Part shown: piece by piece, positions 35,101 to 42,356 of the stretch | Position numbering within the stretch: position 1 is the stretch's first letter | How the letters are laid out: every line of letters begins with the position of its first letter | Source of the DNA: Streptomyces sp. DH24 | GTDB lineage: Bacteria; Actinomycetota; Actinomycetes; Streptomycetales; Streptomycetaceae | Reading direction: 5' to 3' | Length of the DNA stretch: 64,000 bases | Assembly: GCF_029813775.1 (NCBI RefSeq) | Contig: NZ_JARVKW010000002.1 | Span: 124,001 to 188,000 of the forward strand | Program-made: the position numbers and the translations under genes | Notes under the pieces: model-generated | Told to the model about the DNA's origin: nothing | Databases searched by the model: none | Seen by the model: only the letters and a program-made list of their open reading frames with translations

Positions 35101-38100
35101 GCCGGACGGCGACAGGGCGCCCAGCGCGGAACTGCGGACGTAGTGCCGCGGGTCGAGGATGAGGTTGGTCCCCGCGGCGAACGCCATGTCGCACTCGCCG
35201 CGGCGCACGGCGGCGACCGCCAGGTGCAGGGCGTAGAGGGACGAGGAGCAGGCCGTGTCGACGACGAGGGAGGGGCCGGTCAGGTCGAAGTGGTGGGCGA
35301 TGCGGTTCGCGGCCATGGTGACGGACGTGCCGGTCACGTCGTGGGCGCCCATCCGCCGTCCGGCGGCGGTCATGGCCTGGTCGTAGTCGCTGAAGCAGCG
35401 GCCGACGAAGGTGCCGGTGGCCGAGCCGCGCAGGCGGCCGGCGACACCGGCGTCCTCGGCCGTCCGGTGGAGCACCTCCATCAGCTGGCGGGTCTGGGGG
35501 TCCAGGCCCTCGGCCTCGGCGGGGGTGAGTCCGAAGAAGGCGGCGTCGAAGCGGGTGACGTCGGCGAGGAAGCCGCCGTGGCCGCAGTCGGTGGCGTCCG
35601 GGCGCTCGCCGTGCGGGTCGTGGTAGAGGCGGTGGTCCCACCGGTCGGCGGGGACCTCGGTGACCAGGTCGCGCCCGCCGAGCAGGTCGGCCCAGAATCC
35701 CGCGGGGTCGTCGGAGCCGGGGAAGCGTCCCGCCATGCCGATGACGGCGACGGGCTGTTCCGGCCGGGGCGCGCCGTCCCGGTCGTCGGCGACGGCACGG
35801 GGCGCCGGTGCCGTGGGCTGCCGTGTCGGCGCGTCGGCGAGGGCGGCCACGTCGGACGCGGGGGCGGTTGCGTCGGATGCGGAGGCCGTTTCGTCGGCTG
35901 CCGAGGCGGTTCCGTCGGGTGCGGAGACGATCCCGTCGGGTGCGGAGGCGGCCTCGCGGCGCAGCGCGGCGCGCACGGCGTCGGGGTGGGTGTCGAGCAG
36001 GTGGTTCACCAGGCGGTCGGTGTCCGGGTGCCGGAAGAGTGTCGTGGCCGGCAGGTCGACCCCGAGCCAGGAACCCAACTCGGCCGTGAGTGAGGCGAGT
36101 TCGAGCGAGCTGAGTCCCAGGGACATGAATCCCGCGTCCCGTACGGACGACGGCTGCACGTACTTGCCGCCGCGGCGCAGTGCCGCGGTGAGCGCTGCGA
36201 GGACGTGGGCGTCGAGTGGGCCACGCAGGTCCGGGGCGTCGGCCGGTCCGGCGTCAGCAGTGGTGTCGCCGGAGTCCGAGCCGGCGCGCGGCGTCTCCAG
36301 CGAAGCCCTGAGCCGGGCGGCGTCGCCGTGCAGGACGACGACGCGTTCGGCGCCGAGACCGAGGACGGTGTCGAGGGTGTCGAGGGCGGTGGCCGTGTCG
36401 AGCGGGACCGACCCGGTGCGGGCGAGGACGCGGTCCTGGAGCGCCGGGTCGATGCCCATACCGCCGTCCTGCCACAACGGCCAGTCGATCGAGACGGTCA
36501 CGCCGTGCCGTTCGCCGGCCCGGCGCAGCTCCTCGCGCCAGGCCGCGTAGGCGTCCAGGGCGCGGTTGGCGGCGCTGTAGTCGGCGCCGCCCGCGCTGCC
36601 CGCCGCCGCGGCGAGCGAGGAGTAGAGCAGCAGGTAGTCGAGCCGGTCGTCGCTCGTGGCGGCGTCGAGGGCGGCGACGCCGGGCAGCTTCGGGGCGAGG
36701 ACCCGCTCGACCGCCGGACGGCTCTTGCTGACGACCAGTGAGTCCTCCAGGACGCCGGCGGCGTGCACGACCCCGGTCAGCGGTCCGAACCGTTCCCGTA
36801 CGTCCCGCACGGCGGCCGACAGCGCGGTCCGGTCGGTCACGTCGGCGGAGAAGTAGGCGGCACGCGCGCCGAGGGCTTGGAGTTCGGCGACGGCCCGGTC
36901 CGTGCGGGCGCCACCGGCTGAACGGCCCAGCAGCGCCACGCCGACGTCACCGGACGCGGCGATGCGGCGGGCCGTGTGCAGGCCGAGCCCGCCGGCCCCG
37001 CCGGTGATCAGGTAGACGCCGCCGGGACGGGCGAGGCGCACGGGGTCGCGGGACGCGTCGGGCGGTCCCGCCGGCACGAACGCCTCCGTGAGGCGGCCCC
37101 GGCCGGTGTGCCGGATCTCGGTGCCGTAGACGTCGGCCGGTGCGTACACCTCGGCGAGCAGTTCCCGCGCCTCGACGGCCGGCGCCGGGAGCCACACCGT
37201 CTTCAGCAGCAGCTTCGGCTGTTCGAGGCGGATGCTGCGGGCGAGTCCGCCCACGGCGGCGTGCGCCGGGCTCGCGCCTCGGGCGGGGTAGGCGTACACC
37301 ACCGGCAGCGGCCGGGTCGGACCGACGGCGAGGGCGCGGCACAGCAGGAGCGCGGACACCACGCCGCCGGTGCTCGTGTCGCCGGTGGTGTCCCCGGCCA
37401 GCGGCCACAGGTGGAGGACGGCTCGCGGGGCGCGGTGCTCCGCGCGCAGGGTCTCCACGAGCCGGACGTAGTGTTCGGCGTCGCCGGGCTCGATCTCGAA
37501 CTCGTCGGCGGAGAGCCGCTGGTAGGACATGCCGGGCCTGACGCGGACCACCTCGGGGTGCAGCGCGCGGAAGTCCCGCACGCGGTCGGTGTCGGCGTCC
37601 AGGAGCAGCAGCGGACCGTCCGGCACGGCAGCGGTCGCGCGGTCCGGCAGGGGCAGGGGGCGGGTGTCCGGGACGTACAGCAGGGTGGCGGGACGGTCCG
37701 GCCCGGCGGTGCGGGGCTCCTCGCGCGCCGGGGACGGTTTCCCCGGCCCGGGGTCGCCGAGCCAGTACCGGCGCCGCTCGAAGGGGTGGGTCGGCAGCGA
37801 GATCCGGCGTACTTCGTCGAGGACGGGCCAGTCGGAGGGGCCGCCGGCGGCCCAGTGCCGGGCGGCGTCCGTCTCCCCGGCCGTGCCGGTCGTGCCGGTC
37901 GTGCCGGTGCCGATGCCGATGGTCGTGCCCGTGCCCACGGTCGTGCCCGTGCCCACGGTCGCGGTTCCGGCGTACGCGGGGCAGGCCGGCGGGCGTCCGT
38001 CCGCGAACGCCCGCAGCGCGTCGGCGAGTTCGGACGTCGAGGCGGCCACCACGGCGAGGCGGTGCTCCATGGGGCGGCGTCCGGCGCGCAGGGTGTGCGC

Positions 38101-40941
38101 CACGTCGGCCGGGCGCAGTCCGGGCCGGGCCCGCAGGTGGTCGGCCAGTCGCCCGGCCTGCTCGCGCAGCCGGTCGGCGGTCCGCGCGGACAGCGGGAAC
38201 GCGAGGGGCCGGTCGGTGCCGGTCCGCTCGGGAACGTCCGCGGCCGTGAACTCCTCGATGACGACATGGGCGTTGGCGCCACCCGCTCCGAAGGCGCTCA
38301 CGGCGGCGCGCCGGGGCACCGGGCGTCCGGTGTCCGGGTCGACCGGGGCGGGCCAGGGCTCGGGTTCGGCGGGCAGCCGGAACGGCGTCGCCTCCCAGCG
38401 GATTCCCGGGGCGGGCGCGCCGATGTCGCCGGCGGCCGGGAGGGTGCGGTGCCGCAGCGCCATCAGCGCCTTGGTGAGGCCCGCCATGCCCGCCGCGGCC
38501 TCCAGGTGGCCGACGACCGGCTTGGCGGAGCCGATCACGCAGTACCCGAGGTCCCCGGTGTGCCGCGCGTACACCGAGGTGAGCGCCTCCACCTCGATCT
38601 GGTCGCCGAGGACGGTGCCCGAGGCGTGCGCCTCCACGTAGCCGATGGTGCGCGGCGGGACTCCGGCGTCGGCGAGGGCGGCGGACACCACCCGTGCCTG
38701 GGCCTCGGGGCTCGGTACGGAGTAGCCGCCGGTCCGCCCGCTGTGCAGCAGCGCCGAGCCGCGCAGCAGCCCGTAGACGTGGTCGCCGGAGGCCAGCGCG
38801 TCGGAGAGCGGCCGCAGCAGCAGGGCGCCGACGCCCTCACCGGGCACGTAGCCGTCCGCGTCCCTGCCGAACGGGCGGCAGCGCCCGGTCGGTGACAGCA
38901 GCCCCAGCTCGGCCAGCCGCAGGTACTTGTACGGGTGCAGGGACAGGTTCACCCCGCCGACCAGGGCCGCGCGGCACTCGCCGCGCCGTATCGCGTCGGC
39001 GGCGAGGTGCAGCGCGGCCAGGCTCGCGGAGCAGGCGGTGTCCACGGTGATGCTGGGTCCGGCGAAGTCGAAGGAGTACGACAGCCGGTTGGACAGGGCG
39101 GAGGACCAGGAGCCGGCGATGTCGGCGGTCCCGGCGCGCAGCCGCTCCAGGCCGTGCAGCTGGTAGTCGTTCCACATGGCGCCCGCGAAGACGCCCACGG
39201 ACCGGTCGGTCTGGGCGGCGAGTCCTTCGGGGGTGTGTCCCGCGTCCTCGATCGCCTCCCATGCCGCCTGGAGCAGCAGCCGTTCGTGAGGGTCCATCAG
39301 TTCCGCCTGGCGGGCGTTCAGATGGAAGAAGGGCGCGTCGAACTCCGTCACGCCGTCGCAGAAGGCGCCCCAGCGGGAGTACGTGCGTCCGGGTGTGCCG
39401 CGGCGCGGGTCGAAGTACGGTTCGTGGTCCCAGCGGTCGGCCGGGACGGGCGTCGCCCGGTCCGTGCCGTCGGCGAGCACCTCCCAGAGTTCCTCCGGGG
39501 TCCGCGCGCCGGGGTAGCGGCCGGCGAGGCCGACGATCGCCAGCGGCTCGGGGTCGCCGTCGGCCGCGCGGGCGGCGGAGTCGGGAACCGCGGCGGGCAC
39601 CGACGGCGGGCCGGTCACCCGCATCGCGGCGGCCCGCACCCGGTCCGCTTCCCGGTCCGCGGCCCGCGGTTGCTCAGCCTGCGCCGTGTCCACGTCCCGG
39701 TGCTCGGCCCGCGGTTGCTCAATCTGCTTCGCGCCGGACGGCGGTTGGTCCACGTCCGGGTACTCGGCCCGCAGGTGGTCGGCGAGCCGTCTGACCGTGG
39801 GGTGCTCGAACAGCAGCGTCGGGTAGAGGTCCGTACCGAGCATCTCCTCCAGGTCGCCGACCAGGCTCAGCAGGTCGACCGAGCTGAGGCCGCACTCGTA
39901 GAAGCCGAGTTCGCGGTCGACGCGGTCGGGTTCGACGCCGAGGCGCCGCGCGACCAGCGCCGCGACCCGTTCCTCGAACGCCCCGACGGGAGCGGGCTCC
40001 GGCATCGTCGGCGGCGGCGCCTGGGGCCGGTCGGCCGGCGGCCGGGCGCGGTCCGTGATGAGCGCGGCGGACCGGACCCGTTTGGCGCGGAAACCGGTCA
40101 GCTCGGCCAGGACTTCGCCGTCCGGGCCGCAGACCTCGATGTCGGCCTGGAACAGCTCGCTGTCGAATCCTCCGGCGACCGGTCCCGGCACGTGGACGAG
40201 GTTCTCGGCGCCCACGCCGGTGCGGGCCCGTAGCGACTCGATGTAGAGGGGGATGTAGGCGTGCCGGGGCGTGCCCAGGTCCTGCTCCGGGAACAGCAGC
40301 ATCGGCACGAGCGTGGCGAAGTCGAGCACCGCGGGGTGGGCGTGGAAGTGGCCCACGTGCTCCGTCGCCTCGTCCGCGAGCCGCATGCGCGCCAGCGCGT
40401 GACCCGGTGCGACGTGCACCGTGCCGGACGCCTTCATGAAGCCGCGGTGGTGGATGTCGAGGGCGCGGACGAAGCCGTAGAGCTCGTCGACGTCGACGGT
40501 GCGGGTCGCCTGCGCCACCAGGCCGGCCGGGTCCATCCGCCGCCACGGCGCGCCGTCGGCCGGGTGGATCTCGGCCGTGCAGTTGGTCTCCCACGGTGCC
40601 CGGTCGCTTCCCGCGGGGCGGCTGCGCACGGTGACGGGCAGCGGCTGCCCGGGGTCCGCGTCGCCGAGGACGACCTCGACGGCGCACCGCTCGCCCGCGC
40701 CGACGACGGGCGCGTGGAAGACGATGCGGCGCAGCACGACGAGGCCGGGGTCGACGCCCGCCCGCTGGACGGTCCGCAGCACCAGGTCGAGGAGAAACAC
40801 GCCGGGCAGCACCGGCACTTGGTGGACGAGGTGGTCCCGGACGGCCGGGTCGTCGGCGCCGACGCCGGTGGTGGCGCGGCGGCCGGCGAGCGGGCGCAGC
40901 AGGTCGTGGGAGCGCTGGACGGATGACCGGTTCTGCGGCAT
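30202..40941 (-). CDS. Trans-AT polyketide synthase, middle subunit (DH-ACP / module 4 / module 5 / KS6)
   Basis: The product has 3579 residues. Domain order is: DH-like (30-290), ACP4 (Ser354), KS4 (465-897, Cys637), KR3 (1080-1548), ACP5 (Ser1612), KS5 (1729-2155, Cys1898), C-methyltransferase (2350-2708), ACP6 (Ser2823), KS6 (2924-3345, Cys3095), then a flexible linker and a C-terminal docking helix pair (3555-3579). It begins and ends in the middle of modules: the DH-ACP completes module 3 begun by KS3 of the previous protein, and KS6 is completed by KR4-ACP7 of the next. The ATG at 40941 lies 2 bases after the upstream stop. There is no AT domain. KS4 has HASGT where HGTGT is usual, but keeps both histidines. 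Confidence 0.95.
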   Translation of the reverse strand: MPQNRSSVQRSHDLLRPLAGRRATTGVGADDPAVRDHLVHQVPVLPGVFLLDLVLRTVQRAGVDPGLVVLRRIVFHAPVVGAGERCAVEVVLGDADPGQPLPVTVRSRPAGSDRAPWETNCTAEIHPADGAPWRRMDPAGLVAQATRTVDVDELYGFVRALDIHHRGFMKASGTVHVAPGHALARMRLADEATEHVGHFHAHPAVLDFATLVPMLLFPEQDLGTPRHAYIPLYIESLRARTGVGAENLVHVPGPVAGGFDSELFQADIEVCGPDGEVLAELTGFRAKRVRSAALITDRARPPADRPQAPPPTMPEPAPVGAFEERVAALVARRLGVEPDRVDRELGFYECGLSSVDLLSLVGDLEEMLGTDLYPTLLFEHPTVRRLADHLRAEYPDVDQPPSGAKQIEQPRAEHRDVDTAQAEQPRAADREADRVRAAAMRVTGPPSVPAAVPDSAARAADGDPEPLAIVGLAGRYPGARTPEELWEVLADGTDRATPVPADRWDHEPYFDPRRGTPGRTYSRWGAFCDGVTEFDAPFFHLNARQAELMDPHERLLLQAAWEAIEDAGHTPEGLAAQTDRSVGVFAGAMWNDYQLHGLERLRAGTADIAGSWSSALSNRLSYSFDFAGPSITVDTACSASLAALHLAADAIRRGECRAALVGGVNLSLHPYKYLRLAELGLLSPTGRCRPFGRDADGYVPGEGVGALLLRPLSDALASGDHVYGLLRGSALLHSGRTGGYSVPSPEAQARVVSAALADAGVPPRTIGYVEAHASGTVLGDQIEVEALTSVYARHTGDLGYCVIGSAKPVVGHLEAAAGMAGLTKALMALRHRTLPAAGDIGAPAPGIRWEATPFRLPAEPEPWPAPVDPDTGRPVPRRAAVSAFGAGGANAHVVIEEFTAADVPERTGTDRPLAFPLSARTADRLREQAGRLADHLRARPGLRPADVAHTLRAGRRPMEHRLAVVAASTSELADALRAFADGRPPACPAYAGTATVGTGTTVGTGTTIGIGTGTTGTTGTAGETDAARHWAAGGPSDWPVLDEVRRISLPTHPFERRRYWLGDPGPGKPSPAREEPRTAGPDRPATLLYVPDTRPLPLPDRATAAVPDGPLLLLDADTDRVRDFRALHPEVVRVRPGMSYQRLSADEFEIEPGDAEHYVRLVETLRAEHRAPRAVLHLWPLAGDTTGDTSTGGVVSALLLCRALAVGPTRPLPVVYAYPARGASPAHAAVGGLARSIRLEQPKLLLKTVWLPAPAVEARELLAEVYAPADVYGTEIRHTGRGRLTEAFVPAGPPDASRDPVRLARPGGVYLITGGAGGLGLHTARRIAASGDVGVALLGRSAGGARTDRAVAELQALGARAAYFSADVTDRTALSAAVRDVRERFGPLTGVVHAAGVLEDSLVVSKSRPAVERVLAPKLPGVAALDAATSDDRLDYLLLYSSLAAAAGSAGGADYSAANRALDAYAAWREELRRAGERHGVTVSIDWPLWQDGGMGIDPALQDRVLARTGSVPLDTATALDTLDTVLGLGAERVVVLHGDAARLRASLETPRAGSDSGDTTADAGPADAPDLRGPLDAHVLAALTAALRRGGKYVQPSSVRDAGFMSLGLSSLELASLTAELGSWLGVDLPATTLFRHPDTDRLVNHLLDTHPDAVRAALRREAASAPDGIVSAPDGTASAADETASASDATAPASDVAALADAPTRQPTAPAPRAVADDRDGAPRPEQPVAVIGMAGRFPGSDDPAGFWADLLGGRDLVTEVPADRWDHRLYHDPHGERPDATDCGHGGFLADVTRFDAAFFGLTPAEAEGLDPQTRQLMEVLHRTAEDAGVAGRLRGSATGTFVGRCFSDYDQAMTAAGRRMGAHDVTGTSVTMAANRIAHHFDLTGPSLVVDTACSSSLYALHLAVAAVRRGECDMAFAAGTNLILDPRHYVRSSALGALSPSGRCHTFDDRADGYVPAEAVVAVLVKPLDRALADGDPIHAVVREVGVNHGGRAGSVTAPSPARQTQLLLDTWARAGIEPDDLGYLEAHGTGTALGDPIEIEGAVEAFRRHTARSAFCAVGSAKAHLGHAEGAAGLVGVVKAVLQIQHGVIPAMPDYQRPNPHCRFEDTPLHVNTRPVDWRTRDGRPRLAGVSSFGFGGSYAHAVIEQAPVREAAPVPRLPRLFPYSARDGEALHRLVRAHRAFLAATPGIPLDRMAATLHHGREAMRRRVVLVADSHEGLLAAMDAYLTDPGASAGVHVAATADAPGEPLLEAARAWAAGAALPATAAPDPATARVSLPTYRFGGARYWFAETAADRAATATGQPAGPAAGLPQPAAPADAPRPAAPAALPQPAVPADARLVAVPAEVRDAQEHIRRSGFDGRRAAQGMERLNDLLRRWCVHLLADGGAPPSAHRLRALLADEHHHGRLADALAALMATVPAASRTAAPDFPADASRLAAEHPELAPWLKLVGVCLPRLPEILTGRADALEVFFSPDHPDLLLGIYDGNTVADHHNEIVARLVAGRVRALRESRPDTPVRLIEIGGGTGGTTRRLLEAVAGHGDAVQYRFTDVSPAFLPAARARFADTPVDFTCAVLDLDRDPLEQGFAPGGADIVVAANSVHATRHLGESLGRIRRLLAPSGVLVLEELVRNHDCMTAMIGPLPGYWSAVDVEARLPHSPFFDVPRWRAALAEQGFEATWALGAPDLRETEFDNAVIFSQVPAAAGTAGGAGVTRPAEAPARASSAQHPAPPEPAPLEPPSREPAPQVPASPESRPSDPRPGEPRAPRPQRQGQPAAPAADADEVRERLVPVFARFFGLATDQVDTAVTFDHYGMDSLSAIQLVRSLEPEFGRLPKVLLYEHPTIDSLAAHLAEHAPVASRRHSRAGTAATPSGADAARPPRDTPDTEHEPAAAIPVPPEHTPRPHPAPAPTAGADADDPIAIVGMAGRFARSPDLRTWWRHLRDGTHLVGEIPPDRFDWREVFGDPHRTPGTVNSRWGSFIDGVDRFDADFFGMTPLEAELMDPQQRIMLQTAWQAVEDAGHRPASLRGTRTGVFIGATSRDYDWQLHRAGRHREGHVVSGNGHCLIANRISYQLDLRGPSEAVDTACSSSLTALHRAVRAVRSGECEAALVGGVHLFLTADLFVALGQLGIMSPDGRCAAFDRRANGMVRGEGAVAVLVKPLSRALADGDTVYALVRGSGVSHGGGGHMDSLMMPNPTAQAELITTVYRDAGVDPRTVGYVEAHGTGTEVGDPIEVRGLRKAFAALAGRPDGEPVDPWCLLGTVKSNVGHTEAAAGLTGVVKTVLAMRHGMLPPTLHFTEANPLLDLDGSPFRVVDRLTPWPAGGSPRRAGVSAFGLGGTNAHVLLEDYPDTRPAPDASAGPVVAPLSARTPERLRAQLRELHGFLTRDPAEQAGPLALTDIAHTLAVGRDAMAHRAAFVVATTGQLADAVRRLLDQEPGPDTFTGSAERGPDGQGANGRADAAAPDPDPHGAARRWVSGAGLLPASPGRRVSLPAYPFEAQRHWAEPLEPTAAAPATAVTPAPAPAVAFAPASADAPASAAGTSLPELLQALNEGRLSVDEAERLMEGAQ
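32356..35757 (-). other. PKS module 5: KS5-cMT-ACP6
   Basis: KS5 has Cys1898 and intact HGTGT and LGH motifs. The methyltransferase has SAM motif LIEIGGGTGGTT (2526-2537), NSVHAT and a glutamate in LVLEELVRNH, as in PKS C-methyltransferases. ACP6 has Ser2823 in GMDSLSA. No KR is present, so an alpha-methyl beta-keto intermediate is expected. Confidence 0.82.
35977..39549 (-). other. PKS module 4: KS4-KR3-ACP5
   Basis: KS4 has Cys637 in DTACSAS, His772 in HASGT (HGTGT altered but His kept) and His812. KR3 has TGGAGGLG, Ser1442, Tyr1455 and Asn1459; GVLED at 1396-1400 suggests B-type. ACP5 has Ser1612 in GLSSLEL. A short Gly/Thr repeat (about 994-1022) lies in the post-KS linker. Confidence 0.82.
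37921..37956. repeat. 18-bp tandem repeat, two perfect copies
   Basis: The unit ggtcgtgcccgtgcccac occurs twice in direct succession and encodes part of the Gly/Thr/Val run in the linker after KS4. Flanking sequence shows degenerate copies. Confidence 0.7.
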
Positions 40942-42356
40942 GACTAGATCAGTTCCTCCAGCTCGAGCAGCGGACGGGGCGTGATGCGCAGGGGGTCGTC
41001 CTGGCCGGTGCGCTCGACCCAGTGCCGGCGCCGCTGGAACACGGGCGGCGGCAGGGGCGTCCGTACGGCCGTCCGACCGGTCTCCTCGGGGCCCACGGGC
41101 TCGCGGAGGACGACGTGGCAGTTGGTCCCGCCGAAGCCGAACGCGCTGAGGCCGGCCCGGCGTACGCCCTGCCGGGGCCGCCAGGGTTCCAGCCGGTCCT
41201 GAATGCGGAACGGCGACGTGTCGAACGCGAAGCGCGGGTTGGGACGGTCGCAGTGCAGGGTGGGCGGCAGCTGCCGGTGCAGGAGGGACAGCACGATCTT
41301 CTGAAGGCCCGCCATGCCCGCCGCCATCAGCAGGTGTCCCACGTTCGACTTGACGCTGCCGACGCCGCAGAACTGCCGCTCGTCGGTGGACTGCGCGAAC
41401 ACGCCGGTCAGCGCCCGCAGTTCCATGGGGTCGCCGATCATGGTGCCGGTGCCGTGGGCCTCGACGTACGACACGCTCGCCGGGTCCGCGCCGGCCTGGC
41501 GCAGCGCCTCGCGGACGACCGCCTGCTGTGCGTCGGGATTGGGGGTGGTCAGGCCCATGGTGCGGCCGTCGTTGTTCATGGCCGTCGACTCGATCACCGC
41601 GAGGACGCGGTCCCCGTCGGCGAGGGCGGTTGCCAGCGGTTTCACCAGGACCGCGCCGACGCCCTCGCCGGGCACGAAGCCGTTGGCGGACGCGTCGAAC
41701 ACGTGGCACGTGCCGTCGGGCGACAGGGCGCGGGCGGCGCTGAGCGACAGGTACGGCGTCTCGTCCAGCAGCAGGTCGGCGCCGCCCACGACGGCCATCT
41801 CGCACTCGCCGAGCTGCAACGCCTGCCGGGCGAGGTGCAGGCTGGACAGCGACGACGAACAGGCCGTGTCCACGACGAGGTTGGGCCCGCGCAGGTCGTG
41901 CAGGTGGGCGAGGTGGGCGGCGATGAAGTTCTGGTTGAGCCCGGTCGCGGTGGCCCGGCCGGGCACCGTGACGCGGGACGCGTACGTACTGGTCCCGGAG
42001 CCCACGAAGACGCCGACGGCCCGGCCGTTCAGCTCCTCGCCCCGGTACCCGGCGTCCGCGATGGCCGTCTCGGCCGTCTCCAGGAAGATCCGGGTCAGCG
42101 GGTCGACGTGGGCGGCGTCCGCCTCGGCGATGCCGAAGTACGCCGGGTCGAAGTCCTCGATGCCGTCGAGGTAGCCGCCCCACTTGCTGATGCTCATGCC
42201 GGGCGCGTACTCGGGCGAGTAGCGGGAGGCCACGTCCCAGCGGCTGCGCGGCACCTCGCGGATGCCGGACCGGCCGTCGCGCAGCAGGTCCCAGAACGCC
42301 GCGGTGTCGGGGGCACCGGGGAACCGGCCGGCCATGCCGATGACGGCGAGGGGCAT
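39748..42356 (-). other. PKS module 3, split between two proteins: KS3 // DH-like-ACP4
   Basis: KS3 (Cys4136, His4271, His4311) ends the first protein; the DH-like domain and ACP4 (Ser354, in GLSSVD) start the second. There is no KR. The DH-like domain keeps His37 (RDHLV) and the LPG turn, but the Gly of HxxxGxxxxP is Gln41 and the second motif reads HPAVLDFATL: Asp207 is present, but Leu211 replaces the usual Gln/His. It could be a dehydratase acting on the previous hydroxyl, a pyran-forming synthase-like domain, or inactive. Confidence 0.75.
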
